A stretch of 64,000 nt of DNA from JBBQVZ01 sp963695975 (GTDB lineage Bacteria > Actinomycetota > UBA4738 > HRBIN12), in assembly GCA_963695975.1 (NCBI GenBank), contig CAVOIB010000011.1:1-64000 (forward strand), read 5' to 3'. Under the pieces are notes generated by a model, which was given only the letters and a program-made list of their open reading frames with translations, did no database searches and was not told the DNA's origin. The position numbers were made by a program, and so were the translations under genes. Position 1 is the first letter of the stretch; each line of letters begins with the position of its first letter. Positions 45,388-53,299 of the stretch are shown piece by piece.

Positions 45388-45594
45388 CTACGGACCCTCC
45401 GTCCGGACCGATCGCTCTTCTAAGAAGCGCTCGAGGTCGGACTCACGCAGGCGGTAGTTCTTGCCCACACGGACCGCGGGCAGCTCCCCGCCCTTGATCA
45501 GCCGATAGACCGTCATGTTGGACACGCGCATCGCAGCGGCCACCTCCGCCACGGTCAGGAGGCCGCCCGTCACGAACGCCTGCGGTTCGTTCAC
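45388..45594 (-). CDS. excisionase/MerR-type helix-turn-helix DNA-binding protein
   Basis: A small winged-helix DNA-binding protein: LLTVAEVAAAMRVSNMTVYRLIKGG followed by RVGKNYRLRESDLERFLEE (described in two parts). With the GTG at 45592-45594 it has 68 residues; an ATG at 45655-45657 would add 21 residues of unusual composition, and a perfect palindrome (45619-45638) would then lie inside the gene. I prefer the short form, with the palindrome as upstream operator, but cannot decide from sequence. Directly precedes pilM, so it may regulate the pilM operon and itself. Confidence 0.7.
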   Translation of the reverse strand: MNEPQAFVTGGLLTVAEVAAAMRVSNMTVYRLIKGGELPAVRVGKNYRLRESDLERFLEERSVRTEGP

Positions 45595-45618
45595 CCTCTC
45601 ACCGTCCTCGCGTGACAC

Positions 45619-45638
45619 ATGTGCAACATGTTGCACAT
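45619..45638. promoter_or_regulatory. 20-bp perfect palindrome, candidate operator
   Basis: ATGTGCAACATGTTGCACAT reads the same on both strands. It lies 25-44 bases before the preferred start of the HTH gene. Perfect 20-bp palindromes are typical of dimeric repressor sites. The remaining 45658-45791 gap is unusually AT-rich for this window and holds a repeated TGGTGTTT word but no promoter I can defend. Confidence 0.45.
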
Positions 45639-45791
45639 CTGCCACGTAAAACCTCATGAGTCACACTCGTCTCAATGAGGATGTTTACGAAACACCAGGT
45701 AGCAGGTGTAGTCAAACACCTCGGCGGGGGAGTTTCAGAGGAGCAGGAACGCCCGAAAGCGGCTCCGGCGCAGTGGCTGAGGACTCGTCGA

Positions 45792-46568
45792 TCAGGTGAG
45801 TGAGCGGAGGTACCAGGCCGCGATGCGCTCGCCCCACAGGGTGGCGACGATCGCCCCCGCCGCGAGAAACGGACCGAAGGGCAAGGCGCTCTTGCGTTCT
45901 CTTCCCGCGAGCAGCGCCGCGATCCCCCCGATGCCCCCTAGCAGGATCGCGGCACCGGCGGCGACGGCCACGTATCGGAGGCCGAGCGAGCCCATGACGA
46001 GCCCGATGAGGCCGGCGAGCTTCACGTCGCCCATCCCGAGACCTCGGGGCGCGATGAACGCGATCAGCAGGAACACGCCCCCGTACGCAACGGCGCCGAC
46101 GATGGCGCGGATCGGGTCGAGCGGTTGACCGATCGCCCATCCCAGGACGAGCGCCGCGAAGAACGCGGGGAACGCCGGGTACGTGATTCGGTTCGGGATG
46201 ATCTTCAGTTCGAGGTCGATCGCCGCCACCGCCAGCATGACCGCGGAGAAGAGGGCGAGGAGCGCGATCAAGTAGGCCGAGCCGTACACCACGGCCACAC
46301 CCGCGAACAACGCCGCGGTTCCCGCCTCGAGCAACGGGTACCGTGCGGAGATCCTCGCACCGCACGTCCGGCATCTCCCGCCGAGGAGCAGGTACGAGAT
46401 GACCGGCACGTTGTCACGGCTACGGATGTCAGAGCCGCAGTTCGGGCACCTCGACCGTGGCGAGACGATCGACTCCTTCTTGGGTACCCGATCCACGACC
46501 ACGGTCAGGAAGCTGCCGACCGCGAGGCCGAACACGGCGGCGACGATCGCACGGAATGCTGTGTCCAC
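45792..46568 (-). CDS. pilD: prepilin peptidase / N-methyltransferase
   Basis: 258-residue polytopic aspartic protease that cleaves and methylates prepilins. N-terminal cytoplasmic loop with two zinc CxxC pairs (CPNCG and CRTCG), the first catalytic Asp in AAIDLELKIIPNRI and the second in GLGMGDVKLAGL. About eight membrane helices. Serves the prepilins encoded at 48.4-53.2 kb. Confidence 0.95.
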   Translation of the reverse strand: MDTAFRAIVAAVFGLAVGSFLTVVVDRVPKKESIVSPRSRCPNCGSDIRSRDNVPVISYLLLGGRCRTCGARISARYPLLEAGTAALFAGVAVVYGSAYLIALLALFSAVMLAVAAIDLELKIIPNRITYPAFPAFFAALVLGWAIGQPLDPIRAIVGAVAYGGVFLLIAFIAPRGLGMGDVKLAGLIGLVMGSLGLRYVAVAAGAAILLGGIGGIAALLAGRERKSALPFGPFLAAGAIVATLWGERIAAWYLRSLT

Positions 46569-46592
46569 GTGGAGGCCGATGCTAACGCGCGG

Positions 46593-48353
46593 TTACGGGC
46601 AGCCGGTGGAGGCGCTGTAACTCCAGGTGCACGCGGCCTTCTGCTCGATCCACGTCACGATCTGCCACGCGGCGGCGATCGGCGAGAGGAAGTGAGGCGG
46701 CGACTGGTACTTCAGCCGGTTGTCGTAGTTGTAGTTCTTGCCGTACCCGGACGTGCCGATCGTGCCGACGATCCCACGGTACTTCTGAGCGATGGCCCCG
46801 TTGATCGTGATCGCCCCGAGGTTGTCCTCCCCGTACTTGTAGTTCTGTACACGGAAGGAGTGCTGAACGGACAGGATCGCGGCCTGCACGGTGGGATTGT
46901 GGAAGGCGGTCCCGGGTCCCACCGGCAACGTGTCGAGATTGTAGAAGCCGTTCACCTGCGCGCCGTCTCGGTTGCCTGAAGGCGCCGTGCTCGTCACCGG
47001 ATGATAGATCTCAACGTAGTTGTTCGCGACCAAGCCTAGAAGGTCGTTCCCGCCGGTGCCACCCTGGTAGGTCACGTTCCCGATGATGTCGATGTTGTTG
47101 TCGGCGGCGATCGTGAGCCTCCCCTTAAGGGTTCCGTAGAGGAACACATCGCCGTTCTTGCACCCGTATGTCGTGACGTCGTCGTAGCGTTGCGGGTAGC
47201 CGAGCGGGTGCTGAACGGTGGCGGCACCGCCGAGCTGGGTGGACGTACGGCAGGCGGCCGTGTAGTTGGGATCTGCCGACGACGAAGGGACGTTCTGCAC
47301 GTAGATGACACCGTTCGCGGGCAGTGGCTTGTTCGTCCCGACGCAGTTGGCGTTGGTCGACAGCGAGCCGGGGCTCACCACCGTCATCGTGCCGGTGGAG
47401 TTGAGCGTGATGGCGGTCGGTCCCGTGTAGAGGCAGCCGGTTCCCCCGAGCGCCCCGTCAGCGTCGGACTTGATCGAGACGTTGCTCGGCGGCATCGTGA
47501 GCGGATCGGCGTACTTCGGGTCACCCGGCCGGCTGAAGGTGGGACTCGATGAGCAGCCCGCGACCCACTTGTTCCCGGAGGATGGGTTCCAGCTCGTGGT
47601 CACGTTCCCGTTGAACGTGGGGTTGCCGCAGATCCGGATCGCATCGTTGGAGTGCAACGGGCCGTTGATGGTGTCGGCGGTCTGGAACGAGATCTCGGTG
47701 CAGGCGTTCCCGTCCGTGTCGCCGGCGAAGTCGACGCGACCCGCGATGTCGCGGCCCTCGTAGTAGCGCTTCGCGCAGTACGTCTGGGCCTCCGCGGGCG
47801 TGTAGTCGTCGACGGCGGTGTCGTACGAGGCCGGATCCTTCGTCTCGTAGTCAGTGAAGTAGAGATAGTCGATGAACGCGTGGCGCCGCAGCGTCGCCTG
47901 GATCGTTCGGGTGACGGTCCTGCGATCGTCCGGTCGCGGTGAGAATGATCGCTCCCTGCGACACCAGACTCGAGGTATCGACGCTGTACCGGAAAGCACG
48001 GGATGTTCGAGTCTGCGTTCGCGGTGCAGCCAACGCTCGCCGAGCCGGAGTCCGGAACCGACACCCATTGCTTGAACGCCAGGTTCCCGTCGGGCGGGTG
48101 TCACCGTGGCCGAGTACAGGTAGTACTGATCATTCTCGTTCAGACGGAACAGGTAGTCGTCCAGCCCGGCCTCGGCCGCCGCCAGCGCAGCGTTCCAGTC
48201 CTGGTCGCGGCGGGACACCGGCTGGGAGCCGACCGCGTAGGCCATCGTCCCGGCCACGATGATGAGCATGACCATCGTGAGGAGGAGCACGGTGACGAGC
48301 ACCACGCCCTCTTCGCCGTCCTCGCGCAAACGCATGATCATCGTCCGGATCAC
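46593..48353 (-). CDS. PilX-like minor pilin / pilus assembly protein with an out-of-frame segment
   Basis: 586 residues as read. Short N-terminus with GEEGVVLVTVLLLTMVMLIIV (membrane helix of PilX type), then a large extracellular-type domain rich in Asn, Ser, Thr and Cys, with DGNACTEISF, GPLHSNDAIRICGNP and repeated beta-like segments; such proteins occur at pilus tips. Between 48095 and 47922 the open frame gives arginine-rich sequence, while the other frames there encode sensible continuations (PDGNLAFKQWVSVPDSGSAS, then RYSVDTSSLVSQGAIILTATG). Three single-base surpluses, near 48095, 47993 and 47922, would explain it, and because they sum to three the frame is restored. So about 58 internal residues are probably wrong. 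Confidence 0.65.
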   Translation of the reverse strand: MIRTMIMRLREDGEEGVVLVTVLLLTMVMLIIVAGTMAYAVGSQPVSRRDQDWNAALAAAEAGLDDYLFRLNENDQYYLYSATVTPARREPGVQAMGVGSGLRLGERWLHRERRLEHPVLSGTASIPRVWCRRERSFSPRPDDRRTVTRTIQATLRRHAFIDYLYFTDYETKDPASYDTAVDDYTPAEAQTYCAKRYYEGRDIAGRVDFAGDTDGNACTEISFQTADTINGPLHSNDAIRICGNPTFNGNVTTSWNPSSGNKWVAGCSSSPTFSRPGDPKYADPLTMPPSNVSIKSDADGALGGTGCLYTGPTAITLNSTGTMTVVSPGSLSTNANCVGTNKPLPANGVIYVQNVPSSSADPNYTAACRTSTQLGGAATVQHPLGYPQRYDDVTTYGCKNGDVFLYGTLKGRLTIAADNNIDIIGNVTYQGGTGGNDLLGLVANNYVEIYHPVTSTAPSGNRDGAQVNGFYNLDTLPVGPGTAFHNPTVQAAILSVQHSFRVQNYKYGEDNLGAITINGAIAQKYRGIVGTIGTSGYGKNYNYDNRLKYQSPPHFLSPIAAAWQIVTWIEQKAACTWSYSASTGCP

Positions 48354-48354
48354 C

Positions 48355-49131
48355 TCAGGGACTCGGGAGTGGGTTGTAGTCGACGTTCGGTAGCCGAACG
48401 CGGTTGATGAGCGTCGTGTAGGGAACCTGGAAGTTGGTGCTCTGACGAACCGAGAGCGTGACGCCGACAGCGTTCACGAGCAGTCGATCGGAGGCGACGA
48501 GCGGCGTCGATGCCGTGGTGAACGCGACGGGGTTCCCGGTCGCGTCGTCGTAGTAGTAGGTGAACACCGGAGAGGACACAGGATTCGCCACGTACTTGCC
48601 GAGGAGTCGGGTTGTGGGTGCCACGCTGTAGACGCAGTTAGGCGGCACGCCTCCCGCGTCTGCGGCGAGGCTCTGCTCCCGCAACACCCAAGGACTGACG
48701 GTCTTATCCACGTACAGATGCACGATGTCCGGACAAGGCGTTGGATTGCCGGTCGTGAGCGTCAGGTTGGCGTAGAACCAGACCTCGGTGTCTTCGATGC
48801 CGGTTCCTGGTGCGATGCAACCGCTCGCGCACCACCCGGCGAGAGCGGCGGGGCCCGAGGCCGGGAGCGTGACGTCGAACGGCGAAGCGGTCGACGACAG
48901 CCGCGCGGCGGTGCGCAAGTCGCGGGTGATCGCGTCCATGATCACGCGGCCTTCATCGAGGTTCTGCAGGCGAAGGCTAGCCCCCGTGGAGGCGTTCTGG
49001 ATGCCGACGAACCCACGGGTGACGAACCCAAGGATCAGCGTAAGTAGCGACACGGTCACGACGAGCTCGACGAGCGTGATCCCACGTTCGTCGTCGGTCC
49101 GTTGGAGCCGATCGGTCAGGAAGCTCACCAT
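48355..49131 (-). CDS. PilW-like prepilin
   Basis: 258 residues from ATG 49129-49131, overlapping the upstream pilin gene by 7 bases. Class III signal peptide: DDERGITLVELVVTVSLLTL, cleaved after Gly with Glu at +5. The long C-terminal domain has cysteines (AGWCASGCIAPG; TPCPDIVH; PPNCVYSV) and beta-rich sequence. Minor pilin likely to prime pilus assembly; exact family uncertain. Confidence 0.7.
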   Translation of the reverse strand: MVSFLTDRLQRTDDERGITLVELVVTVSLLTLILGFVTRGFVGIQNASTGASLRLQNLDEGRVIMDAITRDLRTAARLSSTASPFDVTLPASGPAALAGWCASGCIAPGTGIEDTEVWFYANLTLTTGNPTPCPDIVHLYVDKTVSPWVLREQSLAADAGGVPPNCVYSVAPTTRLLGKYVANPVSSPVFTYYYDDATGNPVAFTTASTPLVASDRLLVNAVGVTLSVRQSTNFQVPYTTLINRVRLPNVDYNPLPSP

Positions 49132-50426
49132 TTGATCGTCACCGTCGGGGTCGTTGCGACGAGCGGGCTCAGAAGCTGCGACTTCGTCGTGGCCGTTCCG
49201 GCGGCGCTGATGATCCACGTCCCGTACGGGAGCGCGGCCGTGAAGTTGCCGGCAGCGTCCGTGCTGCCGAGCGGGTACGCCACCGCGGTCGGACAGTTGG
49301 CGTCCGCGACGTTGGTCGCCGTCACGGCGACGTTCGGGCGGGCGGCTCCGAGGCTGGTCTGCGTCTGGATCAAGATGGTGTGGAGCGGAACCGTCGCGGA
49401 CGACGTGCCGCCGGCGTTCACCGTGGTCGCGGCGGGGCGGCTCGCCCCGGGGTAGATCGCGCCCGAGCCCCCCGCGCCCTCAGGGTCGGCGGCGAGGCAC
49501 GTGCCCGCGTACATCTCGTACCCGTCGACGTAGGGGAACAAGCCGAGCAACGTGCGGCTCCCACCGGTGCCGGCGAACGACTTCTGCCCGGAGGGCAGGT
49601 AGTGCGTGTTCACCAGCGTGACCGGGATGTTGGCCGGAACAGTGCCGCCGGAGCCACCCTGCAGCACCAGGTTCAGGGTGGCCGCCTGGTCGTATTGGAA
49701 CTGGAGCGACACGGTCGACCCGGGCACGATCGTCGCGGCCTGCACCGGCGCGACGGTCCCCTGGTAATCGACGTAGTTGCTCTTGTTGAGGGTCACCGTG
49801 TAGCTGCCGGTCGGCTCGTAGGCGAAGAACGCGCAGCCGTCCAACGATGTCGTCTGCGAGTCGGCGACGCCCGGGCCAGCGAGCGCCACCGGAACGCCTT
49901 CCTGCGGAGCACCTGCCGCATCGCGCACCATAACGGCAACGTGTCCCCTGGTCGTGTCGTACGTGCCGACCGGGGGTGTCACGACCGTGTGCGACGTGGG
50001 GGCAGGGACGCCAGCCATGTTGTTCCAGGTCACGGTCACGGTCACGGACAGGTACGCGAGCGCAGAACCCGACGGCGCCTGGCAGGCTCCGGAGGTCGCG
50101 CTGGGGGTCACCCACTCGGTCTGACGCGTTACGTCGTACGGCACGCCATCGACGGGGATGGTCGTGGTGATCATCCCCAACGGCAGATCGACGAAGTCCG
50201 TGCTCCGGACCGTGTCCATCTCCTGCGAGGCGAGGTTGGCGGCGATGGAACGGTTGCGGTTCTGACGCGTGAGGTTGAGCGAGCTGCTCATGCCGACCGT
50301 GACGCCGCCGATCACGAGGGCGAAGATGAAGATGCCGATGACCAGCTCCACCATGGTGAAGCCGGCCTCATCCTGCGCGCGGGCTGCCCTTCTGCGCAGG
50401 TGCATGCGGTATAACGCGTTGAGCAT
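49125..50426 (-). CDS. PilV-like prepilin with carboxypeptidase-regulatory-like domains
   Basis: 433 residues from ATG 50424-50426. Prepilin signal AQDEAGFTMVELVIGIFIFALVIGG with Glu at +5 (described in part: AGFTMVELVIG). After a pilin-like head (to about 150) come modules of carboxypeptidase-regulatory/CNA-B type: HVAVMVRDAAGAPQEGVPVAL with TTSLDGCAFF, then GGTVPANIPVTLVNTH, then a third beginning HTILIQTQTS with STDAAGNFTAALPYG. This is a pilin stalk carrying three immunoglobulin-like beta-sandwich domains, a layout expected of a tip adhesin. First gene of the unit pilV-pilW-pilX-pilD. Confidence 0.72.
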   Translation of the reverse strand: MLNALYRMHLRRRAARAQDEAGFTMVELVIGIFIFALVIGGVTVGMSSSLNLTRQNRNRSIAANLASQEMDTVRSTDFVDLPLGMITTTIPVDGVPYDVTRQTEWVTPSATSGACQAPSGSALAYLSVTVTVTWNNMAGVPAPTSHTVVTPPVGTYDTTRGHVAVMVRDAAGAPQEGVPVALAGPGVADSQTTSLDGCAFFAYEPTGSYTVTLNKSNYVDYQGTVAPVQAATIVPGSTVSLQFQYDQAATLNLVLQGGSGGTVPANIPVTLVNTHYLPSGQKSFAGTGGSRTLLGLFPYVDGYEMYAGTCLAADPEGAGGSGAIYPGASRPAATTVNAGGTSSATVPLHTILIQTQTSLGAARPNVAVTATNVADANCPTAVAYPLGSTDAAGNFTAALPYGTWIISAAGTATTKSQLLSPLVATTPTVTIKW

Positions 50427-50464
50427 GGGCGTTCGCCTGCCACCCCTTCTTGTCCGTCGCTTAT

Positions 50465-50493
50465 GCGTCGGCAATCTGGGGGGCAGGCTTGAG
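50465..50493 (-). promoter_or_regulatory. candidate sigma-28-type promoter of the minor-pilin operon
   Basis: CTCAAG (50488-50493), 15 bases, GCCGACGC (50465-50472) on the minus strand, 39 bases before the pilV-like ATG. The same pair of boxes precedes both major pilin genes. The rest of the gap to the glycosyltransferase (50494-50571) holds several short GC-rich inverted repeats (for example GGTGG-TT-CCACC) with no family I can name. Confidence 0.4.
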
Positions 50494-50589
50494 GGTGGAA
50501 CCACCGAGTTACCCGGCTTAGGGTAGCCCTCCCCAAGGGGCCCGGTCGCCTTCCGCGGAACCGCGAGTCGCGTGTGCCACGATGCCCGG

Positions 50590-51918
50590 GTGACGACGTC
50601 CGGACCCAGATGGAGCAGGATCGGGGTCCCGGTGGTCGTGCTCCTGGTAGCCGCGGTGATCAGGCTCTGGGGCCTCCCGTCACCGCACAGCTTGTACTGG
50701 GACGAGCAGTACTACGTCTTCGACGCCGAGGTCTACCTGGGGGGTGGGATCGGTCAGCCGGTGGGCCAACCTCCTGAGGTCAAGATCGCGGACGAGGGCA
50801 CGTGGATCCATCCTCCGCTCGGGAAGTGGGTGATCGCTCTCCTCGGGGTCGGGCCGATAGGCCTACGGTCGATCGGATGGCGGCTCCCGTCGGCGGCCTT
50901 CGGCATCGGGGGGGTCGCTCTCCTCTATCTCCTCGCGTTCCGGCTCTGGCGCTCCGAGTGGTGGGCGGGGCTCGCGTCGTTGCTGCTGGCTCTGGACGGC
51001 CTCCATATCGTGCAGAGCCGGATCGCCATGCTCGACATCTTCTTGACGACGTTCATCACGGCCGGCCTCCTGTTCCTGGTGCTCGATCGCGAGCGGATGG
51101 ACATCGACGCGGCGCCCGGCCGCTGGCGGAGGGTCGAGCGCATGTTCGGCTCGCCGTACCGTGTCTGGTCCGGCGTCTTCCTCGGAGCCGCCGTCGCCAC
51201 GAAGTGGTCCGGGGTGTTCGCGCTCGTGTTCGCCGCGGGCCTTTGCTCGATATGGCTCTTCACGGGGGGCCGCCGTGCGAGTCGATCGTCACTCGCAGCT
51301 GCCGGGACGTTGGTCGCCTCGTTCGCGGTGATCCCGCTCGGCGTCTACCTGCTGAGCTACGTGTCGTTCTTCTACCAGCACGGGCCCGCGATCCACGACT
51401 TCCTCTCACTGCAGCTGCGGATGCTTGAGTACCAGCAGCGCCATCTCCACATCCAGCCGGAGAACTCCCAGCCCTGGACGTGGCCGCTGCTGCTCCACCC
51501 GATCCGGTACTTCCGCGCGACCACCACCGGCACCGTGTACGCGATCGTGGCTCTCGGCAACCCGGCGATCTGGTGGGGGTTCCTCGCGCTGCTGCCGGTC
51601 GGCCTCTTCACCGTCGCGCGTCGGCCGACCTGGCGCGACGCGCTGATCTTCGGAGGGTACGTGGCGATGTTCCTGCCTTGGCTCGTCGTCCCGAGGAGTC
51701 AGTTCCTCTTCTACATGCTCCCCGCCGTGCCGTTCATGTGCTTGGGGATCGCTGCGATCCTGCGCGGCCTCCCCAGCCCCGTGGCGCGCGTCGCCGGCAT
51801 CACGTTCGCCTCGATCGTGAGCCTCGTGGCGATCGCGTACCTACCTGCGTGGACCGGGTGGTCGACATCCGCGAGCTGGCTCCGAACGCTGCGCGTCCTC
51901 CCCGGCTGGCCGCTCTGA
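50590..51918 (+). CDS. polyprenyl-phosphate-mannose protein O-mannosyltransferase (PMT, GT39)
   Basis: About 442 residues from GTG 50590 (a GTG at 50572 is also possible). Polytopic membrane enzyme with the PMT acidic loop WDEQYYVFDAEVYLGG carrying the catalytic Asp-Glu pair, HPPLGKW, RLPSAAFG, DGLHIVQSRIAMLDI and a run of hydrophobic helices to the end. It transfers mannose from a lipid carrier to secreted proteins. It is the only plus-strand gene in the pilus locus, lying between the minor-pilin and major-pilin units, so pilins are plausible substrates (inference from place only). Confidence 0.85.
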   Translation: MTTSGPRWSRIGVPVVVLLVAAVIRLWGLPSPHSLYWDEQYYVFDAEVYLGGGIGQPVGQPPEVKIADEGTWIHPPLGKWVIALLGVGPIGLRSIGWRLPSAAFGIGGVALLYLLAFRLWRSEWWAGLASLLLALDGLHIVQSRIAMLDIFLTTFITAGLLFLVLDRERMDIDAAPGRWRRVERMFGSPYRVWSGVFLGAAVATKWSGVFALVFAAGLCSIWLFTGGRRASRSSLAAAGTLVASFAVIPLGVYLLSYVSFFYQHGPAIHDFLSLQLRMLEYQQRHLHIQPENSQPWTWPLLLHPIRYFRATTTGTVYAIVALGNPAIWWGFLALLPVGLFTVARRPTWRDALIFGGYVAMFLPWLVVPRSQFLFYMLPAVPFMCLGIAAILRGLPSPVARVAGITFASIVSLVAIAYLPAWTGWSTSASWLRTLRVLPGWPL

Positions 51919-51927
51919 GATGGAAAC

Positions 51928-51958
51928 AGAAGAGGCGGCCCAAAGGGCCGCCTCTTCT
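51928..51958. terminator. bidirectional intrinsic terminator
   Basis: A perfect 14-bp stem, AGAAGAGGCGGCCC / GGGCCGCCTCTTCT, with an AAA loop, between the convergent glycosyltransferase (stop at 51918) and pilin (stop at 51988) genes. It can end both transcripts. Confidence 0.85.
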
Positions 51959-51987
51959 ACAGTTGAGACTGCGCTCGTGGTCGAGCG

Positions 51988-52486
51988 TTAGCTCCAACTC
52001 GCTCCGGCCTGTGCAGCGGGAGCAGCGCAGGCGCCGCTAGCGGCCGCCTGGCCGTACTTCGTCCCGGTGGCCGAGTCGTCGGAGATCATGAAGCAGATCC
52101 CAGACGCCGACTGACGAGACGCGAACCACGTGGTCGCCGCAGCAGCGACGCCCACATCCGTCGAGTTGGCGGCTGGCGCGCCCACCACATAGACGAGGGA
52201 CGGCTCGACGCTCTTGAGGTTCTGCGAGCAGGTGGCCACGAACACGCCTGCGGCACCGCCGCTCGCACACAGGTACGAGCTGTTGTCCGTGTAGATCGTC
52301 TTCGCAGCAACCAAGCGCGTTGCGAAGGTCCGACTGTGCAGCACGGTTCTGCGCCCGCGTGCGGGCACCGAGGAACGTCGGCAGAGCGATGGCGATCAAG
52401 ATGCCGATGATCAGGACGACCACCATCAGCTCGATGAGGGTGAAGCCTTCCTCATCCTTCTTGCGCTCCATGAAGCGCTTGAGCAT
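51988..52486 (-). pseudogene. type IV major-type prepilin, interrupted by a single-base frameshift
   Basis: Starts at ATG 52484-52486 behind AAAGGAGG. Prepilin signal EEGFTLIELMVVVLIIGILIAIALPTFLGARTRAQ (described in part: GFTLIELMVVVLIIG) with Glu at +5, then RAAQSDLRNAL. After this the frame becomes cysteine- and arginine-rich, while the next frame continues properly with VAAKTIYTDNSSYLCASGG ... SDDSATGTKYGQAA to the stop at 51988. The switch is at about 52310-52316, consistent with one extra base in GCGCTTGGTT. Corrected product about 165 residues. Its companion at 52638-53165 shares the same layout and is intact. Confidence 0.75.
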
Positions 52487-52546
52487 CTGCCTTCGCCTCC
52501 TTTCCTTTGATCCGGCGCGCCACGTTGACGCGCTCTTCGAGGAGTT

Positions 52547-52575
52547 GTTTCGGTTGTCGCGTGAGCGACCTTGAG
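52547..52575 (-). promoter_or_regulatory. candidate sigma-28-type promoter of pilin gene 1
   Basis: CTCAAG (52570-52575), 15 bases, ACCGAAAC (52547-52554) on the minus strand in the 151-base gap between the two pilin genes. About 60 bases before the ATG. Confidence 0.35.
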
Positions 52576-52637
52576 GTCTCCGGAAGGGCTTCGGCGAAGA
52601 TGGCCCGTACGGACTACCTAGGAACGGGTAGAGATGC

Positions 52638-53165
52638 TCACCAGCCGGCGGCCGCCGGAGTGGTTGCGGTGACGTTGCCGGCCGTTCCTGCCCAGGTAGC
52701 GTTGCAGTTCGCGGCGGTCGTCTCGCCGTACTTCGTCCCGGTCGTGGCATCCAAGATCACGAAGCACGAAGTGGAGGGCGACATCCGGGCGGCCGAGAAT
52801 TGCGCCGCCGTCGAAGCCACGCTGATCGACCCCCCGCCCGCACCACTCACACACACCGGGCTGCCGGTGGCCACCGAAGCCGTGCCACCGGCGACGTAGC
52901 ACTGGTTCGGCACGATCGTGACGAGTCCCGTGCCCGTCTCATTCGCGGAAGCGAATGTCGCGTTGTCCGTGAACATGATCCGAGCCGCCAGGACGGTGTT
53001 TCGAAGGTCGGTCTGGGCGCCGCGGTCCTGGAACCGGGCTTTCACGCCGAGGAACGTCGGGAGGCCCATCACGATCAGGATCGCGAGGATCATGACCACG
53101 ACCATGAGCTCGATGAGGGTGAACCCCTCCTCTTCGCGCATCCGACCTGCCAGTGCCTTCATCAT
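52638..53165 (-). CDS. type IV major-type prepilin
   Basis: 175 residues, ATG preceded by AGGAGGTGAG. Class III signal peptide REEEGFTLIELMVVVMILAIL with cleavage after Gly and Glu at +5, the conserved GLPTFLGVKARFQDRGAQTDLRNT helix (in part), then a beta-rich head with three cysteines (NQCYVAGG, SPVCVSG, TSCFVILD) and KYGETTAANC near the end. Major pilin candidate, processed by PilD and assembled by PilB/PilC. Confidence 0.9.
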   Translation of the reverse strand: MMKALAGRMREEEGFTLIELMVVVMILAILIVMGLPTFLGVKARFQDRGAQTDLRNTVLAARIMFTDNATFASANETGTGLVTIVPNQCYVAGGTASVATGSPVCVSGAGGGSISVASTAAQFSAARMSPSTSCFVILDATTGTKYGETTAANCNATWAGTAGNVTATTPAAAGW

Positions 53166-53191
53166 CGGGGCTCACCTCCTACGTACGTATC

Positions 53192-53221
53192 GTCCCGGCG
53201 TGCTCGCGGAAACACCTTGAG
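53192..53221 (-). promoter_or_regulatory. candidate sigma-28-type promoter of pilin gene 2
   Basis: CTCAAG (53216-53221), 16 bases, GCCGGGAC (53192-53199) on the minus strand, about 27 bases before the pilin ATG. Third instance of the box pair seen before all pilin units. Confidence 0.4.
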
Positions 53222-53253
53222 GAAAGAATCGGCACGCAGCGTCCTTGGGTTGA

Positions 53254-53285
53254 GCCCCGGCAGGCAGAACTCCGCCCGCCGGGGC
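53254..53285 (-). terminator. hairpin between pilC and the pilin genes
   Basis: GCCCCGGCAGGC and GCCCGCCGGGGC pair over 12 positions with one mismatch around an 8-base loop, 14 bases after the pilC stop. No T-tract follows, so it may stabilise or end the pilBTC transcript and leave the pilins to their own promoter. Confidence 0.5.
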
Positions 53286-53299
53286 CCGACACCGGTCGA

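Noticed and set aside
50427..50571. Possible cyclic-di-GMP (GEMM) riboswitch before the minor-pilin operon
   Set aside because: A GACGCATAAGC word recalls the GEMM core GACGCAAAGC, but the paired stems, tetraloop and receptor are not in the right order. The boxes fit a promoter better.
51988..52486. Programmed frameshifting in pilin 1
   Set aside because: The site GCGCTTGGTT is not a known slippery heptamer and no downstream structure or SD-like stimulator was seen; an indel explains it more simply.
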